This document shows, piece by piece, positions 16,292 through 21,863 of a stretch of 21,863 nucleotides of DNA. This DNA comes from DASSBG01 sp964583865. GTDB lineage: Bacteria > Pseudomonadota > Gammaproteobacteria > Xanthomonadales > Rhodanobacteraceae. The stretch covers positions 1 through 21,863 of the forward strand of contig CAZOXZ010000028.1 of the NCBI GenBank assembly GCA_964583865.1, written 5' to 3'. The translations under genes and the position numbers were made by a program. Every line of letters begins with the position of its first letter. Position 1 is the stretch's first letter. The notes beneath the pieces were generated by a model, which did not search any database, was not told where the DNA came from, and saw only the letters and a program-made list of their open reading frames with translations.

Positions 16292-16410
16292 CACTGGATC
16301 CCGGATCTCGCTACGCTCGTCCGGAATGACGGGCTTTTCGGGTACCGGGCACTGGAACCGTCATTCCGGGGCCGGGCGCGTCTTTTGCGACCGGAATCCG
16401 GAATCCAGTG
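16292..16410. repeat. Nested palindromic intergenic element, about 119 bp
   Basis: The outer arms CACTGGATCCCGGA (16292-16305) and TCCGGAATCCAGTG (16397-16410) are reverse complements with one mismatch. The inner arms CCGGAATGACGG (16321-16332) and CCGTCATTCCGG (16358-16369) are exact. The CACTGGAT...CGTCATTCCGG wording resembles dispersed palindromic repeats seen in many proteobacterial genomes. It could fold into a long hairpin in RNA and may terminate the glutaredoxin-like transcript. Confidence 0.75.
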
Positions 16411-16471
16411 TCTTTGAGCACACGACTGCCAGAACGTATCCACGAGTCGATCAAGCGCGGCACCGCACGAA

Positions 16472-16723
16472 TCAGGGTTGACCCGCTCCAGCCAGCCCGG
16501 CCACAAACGCCTGCACCTGGCCGGCGTCGAACGGCCAGCCCAGCTCGCGCCCATCACGGTCATCACGCAGCACCGGCACGCGCTCGCCGTAACGTACCTC
16601 CAGCGTCTCGTCATCGTCGATCCAGACGCTGTCGAAATCCGGCAGGCCGGCCTCGGCCAGCACGGCCAGCGCCTGGTCACACAAAAGACAGTCATCGCGT
16701 TGGTACAACAGCCAGCGCCCCAT
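16472..16723 (-). CDS. Glutaredoxin-like (thioredoxin-fold) small protein
   Basis: This is an 83-aa protein of the DUF836/glutaredoxin-like type. It begins MGRWLLYQRDDCLLCDQA, giving a beta strand followed by a CLLC redox motif (Cys11, Cys14), and has the cis-proline motif in VPVLRDD (about 46-52). Thiol-disulfide exchange in the cytoplasm is likely, the partner unknown. Start 16723 has GGAG at the right distance; a longer frame adds 14 unconvincing residues. It is divergent from sdaA with 56 bp between starts. Because SdaA depends on an oxygen-sensitive iron-sulfur cluster, a functional link is conceivable but unproven. Confidence 0.85.
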   Translation of the reverse strand: MGRWLLYQRDDCLLCDQALAVLAEAGLPDFDSVWIDDDETLEVRYGERVPVLRDDRDGRELGWPFDAGQVQAFVAGLAGAGQP

Positions 16724-16740
16724 ATGGCACTCCAAATCCG

Positions 16741-16746
16741 TACAAT
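16741..16746 (+). promoter_or_regulatory. Candidate -10 box for sdaA
   Basis: TACAAT lies 33 bp before the sdaA ATG, implying a leader of about 27 nt. No good -35 hexamer is seen at 16-18 bp. The same TACAATG string occurs before the first GTPase gene and valS. Confidence 0.35.
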
Positions 16747-16779
16747 GCGCATGGTATCCGCACAAGGCGCCAGCAAGCC

Positions 16780-18156
16780 ATGTCCATCAGCATTTTCGAC
16801 CTGCTCAAGATCGGTATCGGGCCGTCGTCCTCGCATACCGTTGGTCCCATGCGGGCCGCGGCCGTCTTCACCACCGAACGCCTGGCACAGGCGGGGCTGC
16901 TGGATGACGTCGCCCGCGTGCGCTGTGAACTGTTCGGTTCGCTGGCGCTGACCGGCCGTGGCCACGGTACCGACAAGGCCGTGCTGCTGGGCCTGGAAAG
17001 CAACTGGCCCGACGCCATCGACCCGGATGACGTGCCCGACATCCTCGAGCGCATCCGCGAGAGCGGCAGAATCCGGCTGGCCGGAACACACGAGATCGCT
17101 TTCGCGGAAAAAAAGGATCTCGTCTTCAACAAGCGCAAGAAGCTGCCCTACCACCCCAACGGCATGCGTTTCTACGCCTACGACGGCGATGGCCATGAAC
17201 TGTTGCGGCGCGAGTACTATTCGGTCGGTGGCGGCTTCGTGGTCAACCCGGATGAAGCCGCCGACGATCGCATCGTGGCCGACACCACGCCGCAACCCTT
17301 CCCGTTTCGCAGCGCCGACGAACTGCTTGCCCTGTGCCGCGAGCACGACCTCAGCATCGCCCGGCTGATGCTGGAAAACGAGAAAGCCTGGCGCAGCGAA
17401 GACGAGGTACGCGCCGGCATCTTCGAGATCTGGCACGCCATGCAGGCCTGCGTCGAACGTGGCCTGCACTCACCGGGCGAACTGCCCGGCGGTCTGCACG
17501 TCAATCGCCGCGCCCCGGCGCTGTTGGCCGACCTCCAGGCCCGCGGCGACGACCCGGATCCGCTCACCCAACTGGACTGGGTCAACCTCTATGCCCTGGC
17601 CGTGAACGAGGAAAACGCCGTCGGCGGTCGCGTCGTCACGGCACCCACCAACGGCGCTGCCGGCATCATCCCGGCCGTGGGCCACTACTACCGCAACTGG
17701 TGTCCCGGCGCCAACGAAGACGGCATCTTCGAGTACCTCATGACCGCCGGCGCCATCTGCCTGCTGTACAAGATGAACGCCTCCATCTCGGGCGCCGAGG
17801 TCGGTTGCCAGGGCGAGGTCGGCGTGGCCTGTTCCATGGCCGCCGGCGGCCTCACCGCCGCCCTCGGCGGCAGTCTGGACCAGATCGAGAACGCGGCCGA
17901 GATCGGCATGGAACACAACCTCGGCCTCACCTGCGACCCCATCGCCGGCCTGGTGCAGATTCCCTGCATCGAGCGCAACGCCATGGGCTCGGTGAAAGCC
18001 ATCAACGCCTCGCGCATGGCCCTGCGCTCGGACGGCAAGCATCGCGTATCGTTGGACAAGGTCATCAAGACCATGCGCGAGACCGGCCGCGACATGAAGG
18101 ACAAGTACAAGGAAACCAGCCGCGGCGGCCTGGCCGTCAACGTCATCGAATGCTGA
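16780..18156 (+). CDS. sdaA: L-serine dehydratase (L-serine ammonia-lyase), iron-sulfur type
   Basis: This 458-aa enzyme converts L-serine to pyruvate and ammonia in the cytoplasm, using a [4Fe-4S] cluster in place of PLP. The N-terminal beta domain contains the IGPSSSHTVGPM motif (13-24) and the alpha domain contains APTNGAAGIIPA and NASISGAEVGCQGEVG. Cluster cysteines fall at residues 343, 385 and 396, the same numbering as in the Legionella pneumophila enzyme, and the protein ends with Cys458, the residue reported there to fold back and cap the fourth iron. The length is standard for the single-chain type. Start 16780 gives the family N-terminus (MSISIFDLLKIGIGPSSSHT); the only ribosome-site candidate is AAGG, rather far upstream. 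It is followed by a strong hairpin and a convergent gene. Confidence 0.97.
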   Translation: MSISIFDLLKIGIGPSSSHTVGPMRAAAVFTTERLAQAGLLDDVARVRCELFGSLALTGRGHGTDKAVLLGLESNWPDAIDPDDVPDILERIRESGRIRLAGTHEIAFAEKKDLVFNKRKKLPYHPNGMRFYAYDGDGHELLRREYYSVGGGFVVNPDEAADDRIVADTTPQPFPFRSADELLALCREHDLSIARLMLENEKAWRSEDEVRAGIFEIWHAMQACVERGLHSPGELPGGLHVNRRAPALLADLQARGDDPDPLTQLDWVNLYALAVNEENAVGGRVVTAPTNGAAGIIPAVGHYYRNWCPGANEDGIFEYLMTAGAICLLYKMNASISGAEVGCQGEVGVACSMAAGGLTAALGGSLDQIENAAEIGMEHNLGLTCDPIAGLVQIPCIERNAMGSVKAINASRMALRSDGKHRVSLDKVIKTMRETGRDMKDKYKETSRGGLAVNVIEC

Positions 18157-18185
18157 CGCTACGCTGATTGCGCTGCGGACAAACA

Positions 18186-18218
18186 AGCCCCCGGCAAGCC
18201 AATGGCCTGTCGGGGGCT
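18186..18218 (-). terminator. Strong hairpin terminator between convergent sdaA and beta-helix gene
   Basis: AGCCCCCGGCAAGCC (18186-18200) pairs with GGCCTGTCGGGGGCT (18204-18218) around a 3-nt loop, with one G-U pair and one mismatch in 15 positions. On the minus strand the hairpin is followed by TGTTTGTC, a T-rich run suited to stopping the transcript of the beta-helix gene. On the plus strand no T-run follows, so termination of sdaA there would be weaker. Confidence 0.65.
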
Positions 18219-18273
18219 GGGAGTCTGGCCCGTTTTGCAACACGCAAGCCGGGCAGGCCGGGGGCGGGGAGCC

Positions 18274-20301
18274 TCAGAAGTACGGCCTTTGGCCGAAGCC
18301 GCCAGCAAAGATGACGTCGTTCTGCTCCACGGCACCCAGGTCCCAACCTGTTTCGTTGGTGGAGTAGATGTTGGGGATTGACGGCACATCGACCACGTCG
18401 GTGAAATAAGCATCCACTTCCGGCGAGAACTTCCAGGCATCGCAGTAATCCAGTGCCGGCGAGAACGGCGATGGCGCAAAATTCGAACCCAGGCGCGGCG
18501 GAATATCGGTGCCCCAGGCGAAGCCCAACGACGGGTCGATGGGTGCAGGCACACCGGCGGTGCCATTGTCATGGCCACGCACCATGATGCAGTCGTTGTG
18601 GACCATGGTGGCGCCACCCTCGGCGTACCAGACGAAGTGGAACGGCAGGCCACGGTTGTCGCTACCCCACAGGATGGAGCCGGTGACATCCAGTTGCCCG
18701 CCGTCCATGTAGAACATGCGCGTGCTGGTGTTGGAGTCGAGTACGGTGTTGAAGTGGAACATGAGGTTCTTGCCGGTGTCGCTGTAGACCATCACCGACT
18801 TGTCCGTGTTCAGGTCGTCATGCTTGGCATCGTTGTGGGTGAAGATGCTGCGACGGAAGCGCATGACACTGTCATTTCGTGCCGCGGCCACCGCCGCCAA
18901 ACCGTCAGGATCGCGGTTGCCTCGGAAGTAGGTCCGATAGACCCGCAGGCTCGGACGCGATGCACCGTCGGTGCGGGAATTGTCAAGATAGATGGCGCCG
19001 CCACCCGGCTCCACGGCGCTACCGCTGGGCGCATCGATGTAGTTCTCCTGCATCAGCGAGCAGGGCGTTGTAAACGGCACCCAGTAGAAGATGGGCGGAA
19101 ACCCCGGGAAGACGGTCAGATAGGTGCTCGTGCAACTGGTATTCACCACATGCGCACCAACAACGCCATAGACCGCGTTTCTGAGATACATGCCGCCCCC
19201 GGCGTCGGTTGCACCGTTACTGTACAGCTTGGTGTCATACAAGTAGATGTCGGTGTACGGACTGCCGGACGGCCCGTCAGACCCCTTGATGTAGATGCCG
19301 CCGCCCCAAGTGGCGCGGTTGGATGAGATGACGTTCTGGAAAGCGTCATCCCAGCGTGACTGCGCAAAGATCTGGCCCTTGTCGCTGTAAATGCCGCCGC
19401 CCCTACCAATGCCCGATCCGTCCGCATTGGCGGTATTGTGATGGATGACATTGGGACCGGCGGCGTCGTCCATCAGCAAAGAGGCGGTGTCCTCAGCGAT
19501 TGGGCCCAGATCATCGTCCATGGTCAAGTACAAGCCGCCACCATTGCCGTCGCTGCTGTTGTCAGCAACGGTCGCGCCGCGCATGATGACGCGGCCCTTG
19601 CTTGCGAAGATGCCGCCGCCACTACCCACGACTGTGTTGTTGCTGACTTCGCTGCCGCCGCTGAGCGTCAGGGTCGGGTACTTCAGCTTGTCGCTGCCGG
19701 AACCCGAGACGCTGATCCCGCCGCCGGCAAAGAGTGCGTGGAAACCGGTCACCCAACTGTCGTCCAGCAGGACGCTGACATGGCCCTTAATGTCCAGAGC
19801 ACCTCCACCCACGGGACCCCCAAGCGAAGCGTCGTCCGGACCTTCAAACTTGATGTGGTGGAACTCCACCGTGGCGCGCGGATTGGCGTTGTCATTGGCG
19901 ATTCCCAGCAGGCTGTGGGCCGCATCGGTCGAGTTGGCGTTCTGGTGCAAGATCGTGTATTGCCCGGCCACGGGGTTCGGATCCGTGCAGTCGGCATAGC
20001 CACCGATCACCACGATCTTGGCTGCCGGGTTTTCAATCACGACCTCGCTGTTGTACGAAAGGGACGAGTAGCTCAGGGTCCAATTCTCGGGATAGGAAAT
20101 GTGTAGCTCCACTTCTCCGCTCGCGGCTGCTTCGGCTGCATCGAGTGCATCTCGAAGCTGGATATAGTCGCAGCCTTGCGAACTCGGCCCGACGGTATAC
20201 ACCAGCGCCTGGGCCGGCATGGCCAGTGCGGCGCCCGCCAGAAGGAGGCCGATGCCCAGCCAGGCATGTTGTGTCCGTTTTGTATTGATGATGCTCTTCA
20301 T
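18274..20301 (-). CDS. Secreted right-handed beta-helix protein with choice-of-anchor Q-like C-terminus
   Basis: This is a 675-aa exported protein of unknown role. The signal peptide is residues 1-32 (hydrophobic core about 14-28, ending MPAQA). The body is a run of short Gly/Asn/Ser-rich repeats with GGGIF, GGGLYL, GGGIYS, GGGIYI and GGGMYL turns, typical of parallel beta-helix and polymorphic outer-membrane repeats. Near the end comes WDLGAVE (653-659), the 'DxGAxE' mark of the choice-of-anchor Q domain, and then DVIFAGGF followed by GQRPYF. That tail resembles the one on the secreted protein at the window's left edge but lacks the usual GFE ending; the final residue is Phe. Start 20301 is set by TTGGAGA eight bases upstream and the signal peptide; 33 further in-frame residues upstream are rejected. 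It is divergent from valS. Confidence 0.87.
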   Translation of the reverse strand: MKSIINTKRTQHAWLGIGLLLAGAALAMPAQALVYTVGPSSQGCDYIQLRDALDAAEAAASGEVELHISYPENWTLSYSSLSYNSEVVIENPAAKIVVIGGYADCTDPNPVAGQYTILHQNANSTDAAHSLLGIANDNANPRATVEFHHIKFEGPDDASLGGPVGGGALDIKGHVSVLLDDSWVTGFHALFAGGGISVSGSGSDKLKYPTLTLSGGSEVSNNTVVGSGGGIFASKGRVIMRGATVADNSSDGNGGGLYLTMDDDLGPIAEDTASLLMDDAAGPNVIHHNTANADGSGIGRGGGIYSDKGQIFAQSRWDDAFQNVISSNRATWGGGIYIKGSDGPSGSPYTDIYLYDTKLYSNGATDAGGGMYLRNAVYGVVGAHVVNTSCTSTYLTVFPGFPPIFYWVPFTTPCSLMQENYIDAPSGSAVEPGGGAIYLDNSRTDGASRPSLRVYRTYFRGNRDPDGLAAVAAARNDSVMRFRRSIFTHNDAKHDDLNTDKSVMVYSDTGKNLMFHFNTVLDSNTSTRMFYMDGGQLDVTGSILWGSDNRGLPFHFVWYAEGGATMVHNDCIMVRGHDNGTAGVPAPIDPSLGFAWGTDIPPRLGSNFAPSPFSPALDYCDAWKFSPEVDAYFTDVVDVPSIPNIYSTNETGWDLGAVEQNDVIFAGGFGQRPYF

Positions 20302-20404
20302 TGTGTGTCTCCAAAAGTCGGGAAGGCGGACGTTTTTGGCCGCGCCTACCCTGGTTCTCGGAATCCGTGCGGAGAAGGTGCCATTTCTTCGGCTGTCCAT
20401 TCAG

Positions 20405-20435
20405 TTTTGATTCACAGATCCGGACAGAGTCAAAA
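20405..20435 (-). promoter_or_regulatory. Imperfect palindrome, possible promoter/operator of the beta-helix gene
   Basis: TTTTGATTC (20405-20413) and GAGTCAAAA (20427-20435) are inverted copies with one mismatch, 13 bp apart. On the minus strand the right arm contains TTGACT, a fair -35 match, with TCAAAA 17 bp further on as a poor -10. It could be a regulator site overlapping the promoter; evidence is weak. Confidence 0.25.
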
Positions 20436-20529
20436 CAACGTTGAAGTCAAACTGGGCGAACCAACGCATCCGCGACGCCGGATTCCCGCCACACCAGCCT
20501 CGAAAGCTGTTCTGACACCGTTTTTTGCC

Positions 20530-20535
20530 TACAAT
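20530..20535 (+). promoter_or_regulatory. Candidate -10 box for valS
   Basis: TACAAT follows a run of six T's and lies 34 bp before the valS ATG. CTGACA (20512-20517) resembles a -35 but is only 12 bp upstream. The ATG inside TACAATG at 20534 is in frame with valS and would add 12 residues if used. Confidence 0.35.
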
Positions 20536-20569
20536 GTCCGGCTTCACTCGGCAACATGCAGCCAACGCC

Positions 20570-21863
20570 ATGGACAAGACTTTCGAACCCGTTGAGATCG
20601 AATCGAAGTGGTACCGCCAATGGGAAGACACGGGTTATTTCCGTGCCTCGGGCGAGGGCGAGCCGTATTGCATCCTGTTGCCGCCGCCGAACGTCACCGG
20701 CACGCTGCACATGGGCCACGCCTTCCAGCAAACGGTGATGGACATGCTGGTGCGCTACCACCGCATGAAAGGCGACGACACGTTGTGGCAGGTGGGCACG
20801 GACCACGCCGGCATTGCCACGCAGAAGATCGTCGAGAACCGGCTGGCGGCCGAGGGCACGGACAAGCACGCGCTGGGACGCGAGGCTTTTGTCGACCGCG
20901 TGTGGCAGTGGAAGGAGGAATCCGGCTCCACCATCACTCGCCAGATGCGCCGCCTGGGCGTGGCCGCGGACTGGTCACGCGAGCGCTTCACCATGGACGA
21001 GGGCCTGTCGGCGGCGGTGCGCAAGGTGTTCATCGAGTGGTACCGCGCCGGCCTGATCTACCGCGGCCTGCGGCTGGTGAATTGGGACCCGGTGCTGGGC
21101 ACGGCGGTCTCGGATCTGGAGGTCAACAACGTCGAGCGCGCCGGCCACATGTGGTCCATCCGCTACCCAATCAGCGGCAGCAGTGACTTCGTCACCATCG
21201 CCACCACGCGCCCGGAAACCATGCTCGGCGACGTGGCCGTGGCCGTGCATCCGGACGATGAGCGCTACACCGATCTGATCGGCCAGACCCTGGAGCTGCC
21301 ATTGACTGGCCGTCGGATTCCGGTGGTGGCCGACAAGCATGTTGATCCCGAGTTCGGCACCGGTTGCGTGAAGATCACCCCGGCGCATGACTTCAACGAC
21401 TACGAGGTGGGCCAGCGGCACGGGCTGGAGTCCATCAGCATCCTGACGCTGGATGCGAAAATCAACGACAACGCGCCGAAAAAGTATCGCGGCATGGACC
21501 GCTTCGAAGCGCGCAAGGCCGTGCTGACCGATCTCGAGGCCACGGGCCTGCTGGTCGCGACGAAAGACCACACCCTGCAAGTGCCCATCAGCCAGCGTTC
21601 GGATGCCGTCATCGAGCCCATGCTCACCGACCAGTGGTTCGTCGACCTCACCTCCGAGACCCTGGACGACGGTCGGCCCGGTGGCCTGGACGCCATCACC
21701 CGTCCGGCGCTGGAGGCCGTCACCTCCGGCGAGATCCGCTTCGTGCCCGAGAACTGGACCAAGACCTACACGCAGTGGCTGGAGAACATCCAGGACTGGT
21801 GCATCTCGCGCCAGCTCTGGTGGGGCCACCAGATCCCGGCCTGGTACGACGAGGCCGGCAACA
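20570..21863 (+). CDS. valS: Valyl-tRNA synthetase, 5' part (runs off window)
   Basis: This is the first 431 codons of a class Ia aminoacyl-tRNA synthetase that charges tRNA-Val with valine. The N-terminus MDKTFEPVEIESKWYRQWE fits the family. The HIGH-type signature appears as PPPNVTGTLHMGHA, at about residues 39-52, followed by GTDHAGIATQ. The editing (CP1) domain starts near residue 190, with TIATTRPETMLGD and later GTGCVKITPAHDFNDYEVG, both typical of ValRS. LENIQDWCISRQLWWGHQIPAWY closes the visible part as the chain returns to the catalytic domain; the KMSKS loop lies beyond the edge. No clear Shine-Dalgarno is present. In many gammaproteobacteria valS follows holC; here a divergent secreted-protein gene occupies that side. 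Confidence 0.97.
   Translation, partial: MDKTFEPVEIESKWYRQWEDTGYFRASGEGEPYCILLPPPNVTGTLHMGHAFQQTVMDMLVRYHRMKGDDTLWQVGTDHAGIATQKIVENRLAAEGTDKHALGREAFVDRVWQWKEESGSTITRQMRRLGVAADWSRERFTMDEGLSAAVRKVFIEWYRAGLIYRGLRLVNWDPVLGTAVSDLEVNNVERAGHMWSIRYPISGSSDFVTIATTRPETMLGDVAVAVHPDDERYTDLIGQTLELPLTGRRIPVVADKHVDPEFGTGCVKITPAHDFNDYEVGQRHGLESISILTLDAKINDNAPKKYRGMDRFEARKAVLTDLEATGLLVATKDHTLQVPISQRSDAVIEPMLTDQWFVDLTSETLDDGRPGGLDAITRPALEAVTSGEIRFVPENWTKTYTQWLENIQDWCISRQLWWGHQIPAWYDEAGN

Larger units (their letters stand above)
15925..16471. other. Repeat-rich intergenic region without a gene
   Basis: This 547-bp gap lies between the end of the second GTPase and the end of the glutaredoxin-like gene. Short open frames in it are built from repeats and show no recognisable protein. 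It contains a 7-bp tandem repeat, a 66-bp direct repeat, a GTAG-type REP hairpin, a second hairpin and a nested palindromic element, each listed separately. Confidence 0.8.

Noticed and set aside
16223..16417. 64-codon plus-strand frame in the repeat region
   Set aside because: Most of its length is the palindromic element itself, and no ribosome site or conserved motif is seen.

Overview
The window is GC-rich DNA, densely packed with genes. It looks like a chromosomal segment from a gammaproteobacterium of the Xanthomonadales/Lysobacterales type. Grounds for this are an X6-type ECF sigma factor coupled to a TPR serine/threonine kinase, large secreted proteins ending in an 'IFxxGF(E)' tail, a GTAG-type REP element, the GGGAATC heptamer repeats common in that order, and a yceJ/yceI-like pair. 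This placement rests on gene content and recall; no taxonomic search was possible.

Layout. Positions 66-7579 are all on the minus strand. Read in the direction of transcription they are a small lipoprotein, an ECF sigma factor, a membrane-anchored Ser/Thr kinase with a TPR region (GTG start overlapping the sigma stop by 4 bp), and a 1270-aa secreted FG-GAP/PKD/discoidin protein. A uracil-DNA-glycosylase-family gene (7723-8331, plus) converges on a large hybrid sensor kinase with a periplasmic beta-propeller (8347-11850, minus). Divergent from the sensor is a compact four-gene plus-strand cluster (11899-15924): GTPase with two membrane segments, cytochrome b561, YceI-like periplasmic protein, second GTPase. 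Next comes a 547-bp repeat-rich gap (15925-16471) holding a heptamer tandem repeat, a 66-bp direct repeat, REP-like hairpins and a nested palindromic element.

After the gap a glutaredoxin-like gene (minus) is divergent from an iron-sulfur L-serine dehydratase, sdaA (plus). A strong hairpin separates sdaA from a convergent secreted beta-helix protein (18274-20301, minus). The window ends inside valS (from 20570, plus), which runs off the edge.

Functional themes. The left third looks like a signalling and surface module: the sigma factor and kinase are probably co-expressed, and the secreted protein lies 107 bp downstream of the kinase. The middle holds an envelope redox pair (b561/YceI) bracketed by two GTPases that share a similar P-loop GTPase plus hydrophobic C-terminal design. 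This is the least understood arrangement in the window. The right third is housekeeping metabolism (sdaA, valS) interrupted by a secreted beta-helix protein. No tRNA, rRNA, CRISPR array, transposase gene or prophage gene was seen.
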